Shown piece after piece: positions 1 to 13,966 of a DNA stretch of 64,000 nt (positions are counted from its first letter, which is position 1; each line of letters begins with the position of its first letter). A model generated the notes under the pieces. That model searched no databases and was not told the DNA's origin. It saw only the letters and a program-made list of their open reading frames with translations. The stretch is taken from NCBI GenBank assembly GCA_900618425.1, contig UZAN01039670.1, positions 53,686 through 117,685 of the forward strand. The letters are read 5' to 3'. A program made the translations under genes and the position numbers. This stretch comes from Echinostoma caproni (Eukaryota; Platyhelminthes; Trematoda; Plagiorchiida; Echinostomatidae).

Positions 1-3000
1 ATTTTGCTTGCATAGATCGTTGGTCTGAAACTATATTTTGATGAAATGACAGAACAAGTCTGGAAAAATAAGATAGTTGAAATGAGTATGAGTTGACTGC
101 CTTGAGGTGTTCATGGCTAAATTTGGTAGGTGCTGTATTTACTTTTTGTGATCACCTAGGCAATATTAATGGTAACCGTACATCCATGTTTGAACTGAAA
201 ATAACTGAGTGTTCATAGAAATCATTTGTGTTCGCTTTTTTCGTAACCAGTAATTACGCTCTTCTGTACTTGCACTTTTCATTCATGTTTCTTATACTCT
301 CAACGAATAATTATTGTTCCGAATTATTTAATTAAAATAAAAGTAGCATGGAATGGTATAGTCAGTTTTTGTGTGTTGCGAAATTACCGACGCCTACAAC
401 CACGGATCAAAAGTAAAAACGCTTTTAATATTTCGTTCTCTGTTTTGTACATGAGGAGCAGTTTAGTCGTCCGTGTAATAACTGTAAAAGCTTAGTGTAT
501 ATTGTGGTTTGTCGGTAAACGTGTGTATGTAGTTTTGAATCATCAGCCTCGTAGGACCTCGGTGAGGCAGCATGTAGTACAAAAACAATGATTAAGTGGG
601 ATAAGCAAGCGGTAACTTTGATAAAATCACTACTGACCCATTAATCAAATCCATTCTCAAAGTGAGTATTGCATTATTAAGGTTTTACTTCGATACCTAT
701 TTGGCTTAGCCGATCGGTTTTGTTCTACTGGCATTTGTCATTTGTTTGATCATGAAATGAGTAGTTACTTTTTTTAATTGGTTCCAATTTGAGAAAAAAT
801 AGCTTTTTCATGTGAAATAGTTATGCAAGCAAAAAAACGGAGAAAATCACATTTGGTTGAACCCAGTTGTGAACAGTCGTCTTCGTTTTAAATGCATACT
901 TATTTAGAATGAATCGAGATGTTCTTGAGAAAAACTCTAATTCGCTTGAAAATGTTCTACTTATTTGAGCGTTGTATGCTAAACCAACTCAAAATAATCT
1001 GCTACGCTGCGTAAAGAGTTGATCTCTGAATGTGCAGCGCGACATCATTTCTAGGAAACCAAATTTACTTCCTTTTGTAGGTCACGGGTACTGCTAATTT
1101 GGATATAGCAATATGATTACCTTGACGTTAACAACATTTTACCCGGATTCCAAGTACACTCATTCCGTCTACGTGAGCAGTCTACCAAACTGGATGGTGC
1201 CAACCACGACAAGGATGACGACACTGTTTACAACAGCACGTGATTGCTACATAGGAATTCCTCGCTACGGTTGCAGAAGGTGAAACCAGGTTCAGTACAA
1301 ATCAGTGATTGTAGTTCTGCCAAACCGGAGACAGTCACAACGACCATCCAGGTGGCCTTTTCCTATGGATGCATTAGATAAGAAGTGGCAATTTTCATCG
1401 ATTGACTTTCATGCTTTGCTATTCCAAGTGACGTGTGCGTTCTACCTTCAGCTTGCATGACGTTGGTTTGGTAAAGAATTGCTTGATAGCCCCTGTTGTC
1501 AAAAGATATGGCACTATTTTTTTTAGTATACTTCATTGATCATCTTCTTGTTAATAGTCCTTGGTTTTCTCAAAGTCATGAATTCGACATCTCACAATAG
1601 AACTCTTAATTATTATAGTTGCATTTTTGTTTGTTCCCTCTTAACACGCTGTGATTTTTTATTGTAACCGATCATCGGCATCTTTCGTTTGGTAATTTTG
1701 CTTGATTTTAGTTTGATGCAATGGACTGCGTACCTACGAGCTCATAACGCAAATGCTTCAAACCGAAGCACCTAAAGCAGGTGTGTTCGCGGCATTATTT
1801 GGCATGGCCCATTTTCTGTAAAGCCAAACCATAAAATTGCATTGTTTGATACTACTGACATAATAACAGTAACCCGGAAGATGTAATAAATAAGTACGGT
1901 TATGTGTTGAACAAGTGTGTCAAGCAACATTCATTCGAACCAAACAAACCTTCAAACCACACAGCAGCTGATCCACGCTTTTTCCCTTTGACCAATGAAC
2001 CGGTGCTGAACCGATTGATGTATGACACTTTTAGGTAGCTTCTGATGCACAACATAGTCATGCGGACAAAAACTCACAATCAGCGTATTTTGTCCACTTT
2101 ATAAACCAAAGTGAGTAAGAGGCTATTCTTTTTGCACAGTCGATGTACAGCATCACACACTAAAATGCCATGCGAACAGAGTCTTTCGATGATGCAAACA
2201 ATAACAAGATATTTGACCAAGTGAGATATGGACATTAATTTGGTCTCAGACTTTTTCAAGTGAATCCTGTATTCACTACACATGGTTGAACTGTTTTGGA
2301 AAGTCATACCCGGAAGCCACATGTTTGACTTTGTGTATTCCGATCAGAAACCTTATTCTGTTGTTCCCACCAAGCTCATGGTAAAATTGGTGACATTCAG
2401 GTGCTCCGTGACTCAGGTCAATATAAAACTGATTCTCCTAGGATTGTTCAGGTTTAAGCACTACGCGTTTTGGACTTGCGTTGCATATTATGGTTTAAAC
2501 ACAGAATCGGGTACCTCTGTTGTTTCTGACACGAGGGAAGAGGAATAAACGTAATCGGTTGAAATAGCAAGATGCAATCCTGTGAACCGGGACTGCAATA
2601 TTGTTTTGCCGTTGATAGCATATCTTTGTTGTTTAGGAACAACAAGGAGATAAGTTCGCCAGGCTCATTTGTAAACGATCGGTAAGAGATGTTAAATAAT
2701 TCCTGTATGTTTATCACACCATATGATAACTTAACGTCGACTGAAACCCGTTGCAGTTGTGCAATATACTACCACAGATTTCCGTTATACTGGATTACTG
2801 TAGAACGTTTGTTAGGCACGCAACTCGTCCAATCGCACGCTGTTCTGCTTACGCTTTTTTATTACTTATGGACAGAGTTAAACGTTGCGTCCTTCCCGTC
2901 GCGCGTTCCTCTGCATTCTGAGTAAATTACAACTGTTTTACACATGTGCAGCAGCAATTTGACCAGGTGAATTTCAATTTAAGTGTAAAGGAATTATTTG

Positions 3001-3690
3001 AGGCTACTTTTGCTCCACCAGTTTTTTATAGACTACGAAATGTATTTTTCATTCAGAAAAAGAACGCAACGAATTCCAGACAGGCTGCTTGGTCGTTGGG
3101 GTTTTCATCACATATCCATGGGAATGTGCGCGGCTTCCGCTATTTATCATTTCTACTGATACACTGTGCGAATAGACACGCTTATCTACGATAGTCAATG
3201 ACAATCATTATTCTTTCTTATAATTCAGGACTGACGTTTGTAAAGTTGTATACCCTTAATTCAAAAACGACGCTCTCACCTAATTCAATCAAAGCTAAAG
3301 TTCACTAGACATTTCAATTCTAGTTTGTGCAATCATTGTGCAATTACATCTCAGGAATAAGAAAACGTTAGCGGACTTCCTCAGAACGTGATTATATAAA
3401 ACGTTCACCGAATCACGCATGGTGAATTCGGTGACCTTGGCTAGGTTATGTAATTTTTTGAATAATCTCAAAATAAATGTTATTTTGTGTTCAGTGGAAG
3501 GATTCCTGCATATACATATCAATGGATCAGGTAACTTGATATCAGCTGCATCAGATATATTTACGTTTCACCTCAACTAAGGCGTGGTACGTTATATCAC
3601 GTAAGAGGACAGGGAAAACTATTGTTTTCATTTATCATCTACTAATGTTCCCCTTCAGTATTGGAGGATTTTATTCGATTGAGTGGTTAA
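1..3690. other. Gene-free AT-rich sequence
   Basis: No open frame here has recognisable motifs or convincing splice sites. Short frames of 75-90 codons lie between 2.1 and 3.5 kb on both strands, but they overlap each other and read as chance frames. A short stretch near 1,240-1,375 (+) has slightly more coding-like codons and a possible CAG|GT donor, but too little to call. I see no RNA gene or tandem repeat. Confidence 0.6.
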
Positions 3691-3714
3691 ATCGTCGTGT
3701 ACACAGCAAACACC

Positions 3715-3815
3715 GTGAACTGATAACCCAGGAGGCACGGGACAGCTGTTGGGTTTAACCAGCAATGCGAATCCATCTACCCAACTGAGGATCGAACCCG
3801 GGACCTCACTTTTGA
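3715..3815 (-). repeat. tRNA-derived hammerhead SINE (family A), 3' half, hammerhead deleted
   Basis: Read on the minus strand, this gives a good RNA polymerase III B box (GGGTTCGATCC), then the family linker (CAGTTGGGTAGATGGATT), then the hammerhead flanks. The first strand of stem I (GCATTG), stem III (ACAGCTGT), the cleavage triplet GTC and the return strand of stem I remain. The CTGATGA box, stem II and GAAA box between them are lost or scrambled. The same module is recognisable at 41.1-41.5 and 28.5 kb. The head of the element is missing here, but a head in the opposite orientation lies about 90 nt to the right. Confidence 0.65.
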
Positions 3816-3898
3816 AATTGAATAAAATCCTTCATTGTTCCCATGAAACAAGTAGTCAGGTTGTGAATGTTTCCTTCGGAGTCATAACCAGGTTGCAA

Positions 3899-4030
3899 GT
3901 GCTGAGATGAGCGATTTGTATGGCCCGCAACAAGCTAGCAAAGTTGAGTTGTGCTATGTCGTGTAAATGGAAAATGAAAAACGGTCTGATCAGCTGTCCG
4001 GTGGCCCAGTGGGTAGCATGCTTGCGTTGC
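3899..4030 (+). repeat. tRNA-derived hammerhead SINE (family A), 5' half
   Basis: This matches the head of the 41.1-kb copy: a leader (GTGCTGAGATGAGC, then GGCCCGCAACAAGCT), an A-rich joint (TGGAAAATGAAAAACGGTC), then a tRNA-like segment with a perfect A box (TGGCCCAGTGGG) and GTAGCATGCTTGCGT. Homology stops before the B box. The missing B box and hammerhead tail lie just to the left on the opposite strand at 3,715-3,815, so the two pieces may once have been one element. Confidence 0.65.
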
Positions 4031-4099
4031 ACCATTTGCTATATACGCAATGAATTCACCTTGGTAATGCGAATGTGTTGTTTTCAGTACATCATCATA

Positions 4100-7000
4100 A
4101 CCACACCACGTAAACAGCTCCATCTCAACTGTCTGGTATGTAAATTGCTCTCATTTTTTTCTCGACTGGTAAACTCAGAGGTGTTTACCGTAACCTTGAA
4201 TAAGAAATTTTCTGAGTGAACCAAAATGGCTAAGCATCAAACAATAATGACACATTTGACAATATTTTACAGTGGCGTCTTGATTCACTAGAGCCAAAGT
4301 GAAAAAGAGCAGAAACTAGACAAATTAATTTACGGATAAGTACGCTTCACCGTTTTATGCTGTGATGATCATCGCAATTTTGTTTCAATACCATCAGTGT
4401 GTGCTTATATATGCTTTTGTAGTTTGTAGTTTTATAACTTGTTTAAACTTATGCTTACATTTCGGATAAAAAATACACAGTGTTCCTCACGCGGATTTAA
4501 ATATACAGTTTCATATAGCATGCAATATAACGTATATCGCTGAAGTTTTTCGTGTATGATACGGGAGAGTAGATGCCGGAAATAGGAGAGTGTAAACGGG
4601 TTGGAACGACAAGATTATAGAGCACGCTGCAGTCGACGAATAGGGTCATCTGAAATCCTATTGATAAATTTAGCATGAGAGTTTATGTCACTATTATTGA
4701 GTTCTGTGATTATTGAATCGGTTGGGCTTAATGATAATATATTTATTGTACAATAAATCTGTGAGCGACAAAGGAAGTTGTTGCTTGCGCGTAAACATGC
4801 TTGCACGCTACTTCTTTCCTCAAATGTAGCTGATCCCAATAAGCGGTTCTCCCGTTTATGTGCACGATAGAAGAATTAAGATGAATAGAAGTTTTAGTTT
4901 CAGCCCAACATGAAACAACGTTAAGTCAATCCTACTGGAAAATGTGTAATGTCTTAAATTGTACGCGACTGGATGAGCTGTTCCACAAAACGAGGTCTTA
5001 TCAGTATTAGCTTGCATTTTTAATTGAAAACTAAATTCCTACATAATTTCGTACGCAATACTACCCCGGTTTATCTTATCGCATATTTTCAACAACGCAA
5101 AAAATCATAAGTAGGACAGCCCTTCTGATTTACCAGCTACCCAGTTTTGTACGTTAGTTTAAAATGCGTAAACCGTTTCACTTTTCTAATGTAGAAAAAC
5201 AACCATCTTAGTTTGCACAAGCAGTGCTAGATGGTAAAAGGCTCATTTTCAAGTGGACCACCAAGTCCGAAATCAACCAGCATTGAATCAACGACAACGG
5301 ATAATTAACGCCTCACCTAAGAACCCTCCAACAGAAGAATAAATTTTTTCATTGCATACTAGGGGACACAATGGGGTGATTGCACGATTGCGAATCGCAG
5401 TGTGTAACAAGCGTTACGTTTAATAGTGATGATGTTAACCCAAGTCCAAGACGTGTATAAAGTGACGTCACTGTCAAGTTCATGGTTTTTCTGCATGGTG
5501 CTCTGTCTTCATCCATTAACCTTCCTTTTTATGGATGATATATGAATGGAATACCGACGGCGAATATAGATTATAAACTAGCAAATTCGGTAAAGTTCAT
5601 TTTCAACACGCTACTTAGCACTACGCAAATAACTTGGGAAGAACATGATTCTATGGAAATGAACATGTTTACGTCTTGCTGCGAATAAGAGAAGTAGGAT
5701 AATGAAAACAATAAGTGACTTCTAGTTTTTCATATGTTTACTCAAAGTTTGCGTCAAACATAGAACCCTAACCAAAAAAGAATATATAACTTACCATTAT
5801 ATTCTTTCTACAACTTAGTTGACCGACGAATTCAAAAGTTCAGTTGCAATAGTCCATGAAAATACTGCACACAGCAATCAAAGTGGTGTTTCACTGGAAA
5901 TCACCGCAGCTGAGCTGTAAATTAATTTGAATGTTTCATCTGTTTCTCGTCACAACTTATTTAATCAGGAAATTCCCGACTATATCCCCAAAACTGGTAC
6001 TGCCTCGTTAAACTGAAAATCCATCGGCATGCATTTGTGATACATGTTGTAAATTTTCCTAACGGGTGAAACTATTTGACATTTTGATCTTAAAGATACA
6101 AGTACCCTATAACTAAGTCAAACAGAAGGGATTCCAGAAACGTAAACGTTATTTATATAGTGGTTTTGTGCTGCGTTTGATTACCCATCATGACATACTC
6201 CATAGATATTCAAAATGTTCTAGAGTGCAAATACTTCCTTGTATTAGACCAGGTTAACGAAACCGGATCGCTTCATATAGTGTCATGCTTGCACAAACGT
6301 TACTTGATCTTTCATAGGTATGCAAACTAATTCAACTTGTCCTCATAAGCATCATGCAATGTCAAATGGGAACAATGCTGTATTTCATTCCTGTCCGCCG
6401 GATGTAAAACGACTGTCTCGTCTGAATACTGTGACCTATATTTGGTTGATATTCCGGAACGGACTTTCAGGCGATCACCCACCGACTGAACATTTGCTTG
6501 CTGCATTTTGGATCTCATTGAACGTTTGCACAAAGTGAAACAATCAACGATGCTTAGCGACCTGGAATTTTGGCTTTGTATTAGCAATATGATGTCATCA
6601 GCCAAGAATGAAACAACTAGCGAAAAAGCTCACGGGCCACATTCCCTTGACTAATGGTACTGATTGCAGGTGTAACTGGAAGCTCATTATCCAACGCGAG
6701 AATTCGTACAATGTGCAGTGCACGTATGTCTTGCAAGATGTGCAATGATCATTTGGCCGGGGTATTTTAGAAGGACATAAAGTACTAATCTAAATGCTCG
6801 TGTACAGGAACAGCATGGTTGCTCAATTGCAAATGAGACTATCAAATTTGTTGAAACATCGAACTTACGGAGGAACTCTCTCTCTGATATGCGGTATCTT
6901 AAAGAGCAAGCACGAGGAAAACCTCAAAACAAACTACCGGTCCTTTTGTTTTATCTTCTTGTTTGACTTCCATTGCTAGATACCGTCACTAATGCGAACG

Positions 7001-7225
7001 TAGCTCTCAAGCGCTCTCTGTCGCTTACCATCAAGTTTGTGCTACAATTGGAACTCACAAAAACGTTGCATGGTTGATATCCTTTAATGTGGGTTTACTC
7101 ATACTCACTCGTACGTAGCAAAGACGGTTATGCGATCGCCTGACGGGATTAAAAAAATGCGGTTCAGTATGGTTGTCACAGCTGATTAACGTAGATGTGA
7201 TTAGTGTAATTATAGCCCACACATT
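4100..7225. other. Gene-free AT-rich sequence
   Basis: No supported gene. A 92-codon minus frame at 6,327-6,605 begins with residues ADDIILL, which recall the reverse-transcriptase ADD motif. Neither flank carries other RT motifs, so I do not call it a LINE fragment. No tandem repeats or RNA genes were seen. Confidence 0.5.
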
Positions 7226-7227
7226 CA

Positions 7228-7845
7228 ACACAAGTCATAACGTGGCGCATAAGGGGGCAACGGGGTCAGCTACCGGATGGTGTATACCTGATCAAATAGA
7301 GGAAGACGCAGATACCTACCCTCAACCGGAGCGGTCAAGTTCAGGCTGAACCGACTAATGTGGAAATACGTATGGAACGTATGTAGCCTCCAAAAGCTTC
7401 AGTATGGTAGGGGGTAGGTATCTAAGGTCCGGCTGGTTATTCTTCCCGTACACCTCGCGAAATGCTCCTATACGATCAAGCGTCTCTATAAGCAACTGCT
7501 GAGGAAGCCCTACCACCTGCGTTTCCTTGGCGGAAGTGTTTTCCCACCAAAGTGAGAGGACGAAAAGCCGACATGGGGGGCTATAGCCGTGTTGGTGGAC
7601 CACTGGTCGTTCACCTAGGGGAGTTGGCTAAAAACCCTAATTCCAAACCGACCAAGAGGATTCGTACAAATCATACCCACGCATTTTCGGTTGTTCAATG
7701 GTCATCCCTCTATTGGCATTGAGGTGTATTCGGCACCTTGGACGTTTGAACCTGTCCGAAGGGCGTATGATCCGATGAACTGAACATCGGCTCATTGGTT
7801 GCTAAAAACAGCTCCTGTTCGAAGAACACGCAAAACCAACGATAC
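7228..7845. repeat. Unclassified GC-enriched block, possible transposon remnant
   Basis: About 600 nt stand out from the AT-rich surroundings by higher G+C and runs such as GGGGTAGG. It contains an imperfect inverted pair, AGATACCTACCC near 7,310 and GGGTAGGTATCT near 7,413. The longest frame is 82 codons on the minus strand (7,355-7,603), with no recognised domain. The composition suggests inserted or repeated DNA, but there is no second copy in this window to confirm it and I cannot name a family. Confidence 0.3.
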
Positions 7846-7849
7846 ATGC

Positions 7850-10800
7850 TGTGTTAGCACAGAAAATTCGCTTAGACGATACGGTAGTCTTGCACTTGGG
7901 TCATTGTAACCAAAGAATAGAAGTATCAGTTTGATACCGTGGCCGATCTATCTTAACTCAGTCTCCAGTTTGATCTATCACAATAGTTTTACAAATTCTA
8001 ACACGACATATCTTGAAGCTTTTATGCTAGCCTGTGTACCGTAGTGATTTGAAGATGAGTACAAAGAACAAAACTGTTACTTGCCTTTTGTTATCTTTGA
8101 TCCAGACTGTTGCCCTTAAGTTTGTCTACAATAGTTCACCAAAATTGGATCCCTAATTCCCTTTAAAAGAGCACGTTGTTGGCTTCTCAGTTGGACTCTG
8201 ATCTTAGAGTGATCAAATGTATCACTTGCTACTCACAACTATTCAACATCGGTATTCGTCTAATGCTGCATGCACTAGATAAATTTCGAGCAAATCTGAT
8301 ACAACAGTACCCACGGATTGCGCTGATTGAATACACACCGGAGATTGCTTTTGTTTTCCATTGTTAACCATAATCTGTTTCCCATTGTTTGTTGGAATGA
8401 ACGACTAGGAGCAAGGGTGAAATTTTTAAAGCAGTATGCAGTTAAACATGGCTAATTCGTGTTAACTAAGGTTGCTGGTTCAATGAGAAAATGTACGTAC
8501 GCCACTGTTATGGACATTCAGCCATTTCAATCAGTGTCGATATTTGGCTAACCAGACTCTGAGTATGAATTCATCGCATCCCGCTCAAAAAAAGCATTTA
8601 TTTTGGTCTGAGTAACCTGACGGTATTATCCAAGGAGGATATCATGAACCCATCTCCAGTTATAAAAAGTACTGTGCAGTAATTTGTTTCAAACAATCTT
8701 CAATGACACACGCGAAATAACTACCGTAATAGAGTATTAAATATATGGATACGGAGCATGCCAAGGAAAACTACTTGAACCGCTGGATAACCACACTCAG
8801 ATGAAATCCAAACAACCCGCCATGGTTAAGCACAGTAATATTCTGATGCGGTGTACACTTGGGACGGACGTCAAACACAAAAATGATTGCATCTTTTTGA
8901 ATCAGTGTATTACTATGCAAGTGATCTCAGTTCACCGGCTTAGTTTTACAACTACAAAGATCGGGGTGATTTAAAAGACGTATTATTATCAAGGAACCGG
9001 TCAGTAAACGGTTTTAAGTATTTTATTTCGTGAATTATTCCGCCACTTGATATATTAGATGGGGGATTATGTAGAATTTCACATCACTTCTAATTTTCTC
9101 CAGCCGCAAAGTGGTCTCCTGTCGTTCGTGGATTAAAAAGGCAAGTGTTGTGAAATAATTCGAACCATTGGCAAACAATCTTTATTAGAGTATTCACCAC
9201 GAAACCAAAACACGTCAAGATACGATCCTTTAGACCTACATTCAGGCTGTTTTCTTTTAATTTCTGGAAAATTTCGAACAAAACTCAGTACAAAGACATT
9301 TACTCTGTCTTTGTGTCGTCCCTAAATTCGCTTGTGACTCGGTGGGTCCTCAACGTTTGATCATCTCCTCATTCCATTTTCACATTTCTTTTCACTACGC
9401 CTTTGGTTCTTGCAGATTTAGTCCCCACTCCACTTTGATTTGCATACCAGACTCGAAGTTTTCTCTGATGACTTCAACATCCTATCGCCTGAAGGTTTTC
9501 AAGTTTTCCTCTTTCCCGACTCTCGGAACCGTAGTTCAAAATTGCTTATTCTGTTTATGCTCACACGTATGACAATAATTTATTGCAACTAGGAATAACA
9601 ATTTGCTCCTTCAATATAGGCTAGCGTATGGTTATGGAATAGCAATGCTTATGGTAACGGAGTGGCCTTATTTTCTGTATATCGTGTTTGTCATATTTTA
9701 GAGGACTAATGAAAGTATACATCGGTATTATTGTCCAACAGAATATACTAACAGAGTGAGGTTGACTGACTGATGTGTGAAGTCGATTGCAAACAAAAGA
9801 CCTAGAACGTTGTAGTAGCGAATGCTTGAGGCAGGATGCTCAGGGAGGATGAAGGTTCAGGCTCACAATAAATAGGAGTAATGAGTACAATGAACCGTTT
9901 GTATCGGAGCTGTCGATTGTGAACAGATCTCATTAAAAAGAGCACCCCAATTTTCTCTTGAAATTTTGCGATTTAGCCTAATTACGATAATTGTTTCCCA
10001 TTTTTTAACGTAATTACGAAACAAACTTAATACAATTATGCATAATGTGTATTTTCAGATGAGTGGCTTGCATTACACCTGCACAATTGATTTGGATGAG
10101 GTGTGAGTATAAATCATGCGAGAACATGGAGTTCAAACTAATATGCACTCAGAAATCCAATGCAACTTACAAAGGATTGCCACCAATTACCGAAAAAAAC
10201 TTCATGACTGATTACTAAACATCTCCTAATACAGGGATAAGTAATGATTTTGTACGATAACCATATTCTAAAGCGGCTGTGCGAATTATTTTTCAATCCA
10301 TAATAAAACGCAGTGATACAACACAGTGATAACGAAAACAAATGAGAGTGAGAGGGAATAAATCGCTTCTATGAAATAGACTGCAACAGCAGATATTTCA
10401 CAAAAGTTACCTCTTTTTGTTTGTAGTTTCGCTTTCTGTTATTATTTTGTTTGGCGTCAATTCTCGGTTTTTGAAGCAATGGCTGAAAACAGTATTTTAA
10501 CACACCGCTAACATTGATGGTGTATTACAAATTTACTGTACGGGTATACAATATGGGTATACAATATACGCACAAGACACGTTGATCCCAGGGAGAAACG
10601 ACAGCTTAGTAGGCAAATATCCGCAAATTGAATTTTATTAAGCGAATTATCCCATCGAGATCGTCTCGATTGTGATCTAACACTAAATGGAAGAGTAAAA
10701 CCGTCACTGCCATTTTCCTGCCCCCTCTCAGTAGGTTATTCCACCATTAATAGTAGGAAAAAAATGTTTCAACAACGTAATCCTCTGTTTAGCTTACATT

Positions 10801-13000
10801 GACCCACATCTCTATATAAACTGTCATATTTAAATGCTCGCAATCTTGCAAACCGTGTTCTTTAGTTTCTCCTAGGCAACAGCACTCGGGCAAACATATA
10901 TTTTTAATATCGAGGAACTCAACACAGTGGTCGCTGTTGACCTTTGTGCTTTTCGATCACATCCTGTGAATAATTCTATGAAACATATTGTATTTTTGTA
11001 TTTAGACGAACGAGTAACTTGATCGTGAAGTTTTCTCCAAAGCTGTTCTTCATCCACAAAGCGATAAGTTCTTAACAACGCATTCAAAACATAAATGGTG
11101 GATTTTACTGGAGTATTCTCGGAGTATCCGGTGTTTTGTATTCCTTCCAGTCTAAAAATCACTTTTCAGTACATTATTTTGAGATTGGTAGAAACAGTGC
11201 GCAGACTCTTTGATTATTCTTGTACATGCATGACTAGAACGTCACAGAGTGCAATTGTATCATATGTCTGATATACGAGCACTGATTACGTTAAACTTTG
11301 ACAGGCGGAAGTCAGCTGTCCACAAATCGGTGAAATCTCTGTGACTAATCTTAATGGGAGAAGATACTCTGATAATGTAGTAGTGGATCACCTGCCGAAG
11401 ATAGAAATATTCTCTATCCTCTTTCAAATGTTCATTGATAAACCAGTTTGCTAAAAACAACAACTGAGCAAATGGATATCTGACTCGTGAACTTCACCAA
11501 AAGTGTGTGTTCTAAAAGGTTACTTTGTTGTAAAACAAGTATTTGTTAGATCACATCTTTTTACCCGCAAAAAAATCGAATACAGGTCAAAAGATGCTCT
11601 GACAAACAATCAACGGAAGGAGAGAAAATAAACTACGGCATTGGATCTAAATCAACCCATTGCACTGACGCAGCAATCGAACATTGAGTTACGTTTTACA
11701 GCTCACACGAAATAATTATATACCAGATCAAACCTTGTGTGGCTAAATTACAAGTCAGCGTTCGGGCAGAGTAATCTCTAATTTTTGGCTCTCAGAAGCT
11801 TGCATGATATTCAAGACTGCCTACATTTTTCTGCCAGTTGTTGTGGTACAGACGGAGTTCAACAAAAGTGATAAAAAATTTGAATCTTTACACGTAAGTG
11901 AAAATGTTCATAAAATTAACTCGCTTCTCAAAAATTTATGTAAATGCTTATACGTATGTTTTCTCAAACGATACCTGTCGATGGTGTTAACAAACTGGTG
12001 ACTTGCTGAAATCGATGTAACTGAGTTACGAGAGAATCCGTTCCGAATTTGAATTTTCCCTAACACATCTCTGTTTATCTTGCCAGTAACTGGAATAGTT
12101 CACAGTCATTTCCGTGTGAAAGAATAGCCGCAATGCGATTAACATATGGCTGAGAAGAAAAATACTTAAACTTCTACCGTAAAACCAAATTTGACCCTGA
12201 TCTGGTAGTGAGCCAAACCTTGGTATTGCATTGTGCATTCAAATGCACGTAAGAATATATAAAGTACAATTTATATTTATATCCATCCATCAGAATGAGG
12301 CATGCTGTAAATTTCAAGGTAATTTAAACTGAATCGGTAAAACCTTGATAGCTTGTATGAAAACTATTGTCCTTATGGCCTAACCTATTGTTACTTGCCA
12401 AATTACATGGCGATAGTATTATTAAATCGTTTGACATACTATAACACCCATAAGGTAATCATTCACGTATGCAGCCAAACAGCATTGCTCTGAGTGTGCC
12501 CAGTAGCAGTGAAATTATTGAGTGACACTGAACAATAAGACAATTTGAGGCAAACCAATGGATGAACATATTTCCTGGAAATCACTTAAACAACAGTTTA
12601 TCAGCAAAAATGTATTTCATGCTGTTTCAAATTGAAAAGCTCAAATTTCTGCTAACCCATATTTGCCATAGCAAGCAACCACGGATGAAGGTAACAGGTC
12701 AGTTCACCATTTCGGTTTGTGTGGAAAAACATTCATATCGATTCTTTGCAGTACGAAACCATAGTTCTTGTCTTTGATGTGGCAAGGCCCTGCTAAGAGT
12801 ATTTCACATTTCTTGGAAAAGCGAGTGATTGTTGATGCAGAACTGTGTACAACAATCAGCTCTCATGCAGCTCTGTTTGAAACAAATCTCAAATGCATAT
12901 CTATCGCGCAAACACTGAACCGCTTGCACAATCCGACTGATGATTTGCCATAATGCAGAACCGTTCATCAGACGCTAAGTTGCATGTAACCGCGTACTGC
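7850..13000. other. Gene-free AT-rich sequence
   Basis: Only short, overlapping chance frames were seen, the largest 96 codons at 10,872-11,162 (minus). A short direct duplication (GGGTATACAATAT) lies at about 10,541-10,570. No RNA gene, retroelement motif or convincing exon was found. Confidence 0.6.
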
Positions 13001-13007
13001 AATATAT

Positions 13008-13041
13008 TAGTCAATATATATATAGTCAATATATATAGTCA
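13008..13041. repeat. Short tandem repeat, TAGTCAATATATATA unit
   Basis: Two full copies and a partial third copy of a roughly 15-nt unit (TAGTCAATATATATA) lie head to tail. It is a small AT-rich minisatellite with no sign of function. Confidence 0.8.
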
Positions 13042-13677
13042 GGTAGTGTTTGACCAAACGGGCATTTCATAATTTTCCGGAACAGAAGATCGAAATGATA
13101 GTTCTCTCCCATCGCACTTACATGATAATTTCCTACCTATCCGGAGCAACATACTGCCATGATTCCAAACTGAATCACGCAAATGCCTGTTTTTTGTTTA
13201 TTCATCACATGTTGATCATATCAGCAATTCCGTGAATCGAGACCAAGCCTTCAAACCCTCGGCAGCCTGGCTCCCAACACTTTTTGACTTTAAAAGAAGC
13301 GTATCTCCTGGTTCCGGTAAAACATAAAACATGGAAGGGTAGGTTTTGAACAAGGGTTCCAAATTACTTATCAGTGAACACCAATCCTTTCGGTTGTCCT
13401 TACTGTCCATTCCATTTTATTCATTGCCGTACTACCTGACATAGTTCACATCACAATTGGTCTTGTCATGCACTGCATTCCATCTTTTCGGTATTCACGG
13501 TCGCTATCGAAACCTTCACCGATTTCTTTTATGATTCGTTTTTTTCCTAAAAAGGCACGTTCTACTGATTAGATAGAACTGCTCAGCACACTAAATGTCT
13601 TTTCACGTATTCAAGGCAGATTCAGTTGTGTTTAGTCATCCAAATATTTTTGGAGTTTCGGTCTATAATTTCAGGTT

Positions 13678-13740
13678 GGGACAAACGGTTAATGCGCTAG
13701 CCTAAGAGGCATCATGCGGTCACTGGAATTATACGAAGCG
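13678..13740 (+). repeat. Decayed tRNA-like SINE head (possible)
   Basis: The stretch CGGTTAATGCGCTAGCCTAAG, followed by GAGGCAT and GCGGTCACTGG, has the layout of a tRNA D-arm and anticodon arm as seen in tRNA-derived SINEs. The expected B box is degenerate and no hammerhead follows. The call rests on pattern only. Confidence 0.35.
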
Positions 13741-13953
13741 ATTCGAAACAACAGGTCAGTCGAACTAAAATTAAGAAAGTAATGTCAACTTTTAAGTGAA
13801 ATCTGGCTAGATTGGACACTCGAATCTGTCATCCATGACATTTTTCATCGTGAAAAAACACGTTCTGGTCTTGCTTGTCATCATCTTTAGGACCTCATAT
13901 AAAACATCATTACGTGTCATTAAAAATGAGCATCAGAATGCTGTTTTACTCCC

Positions 13954-13966
13954 CACACACACACAC
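13954..13966. repeat. (CA)n microsatellite
   Basis: Six and a half CA dinucleotides in a row. Short. Confidence 0.85.

Noticed and set aside
1240..1375. Possible small exon ending CCATCCAG|GTGGCC
   Set aside because: About 45 codons only, the acceptor is poor and the donor lacks the usual GTAAGT or GTGAGT pattern.
6327..6605. Frame starting ADDIILL as a possible reverse-transcriptase fragment
   Set aside because: Only the ADD tripeptide and a few hydrophobic residues fit. No other RT motif lies on either side in any frame.
13216..13410. 64-codon minus frame with protein-like text (PEPGDTLLLKSKSVGSQ)
   Set aside because: Attractive composition, but no recognised family and no good splice pair. 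Kept only as something transcript data could revive.
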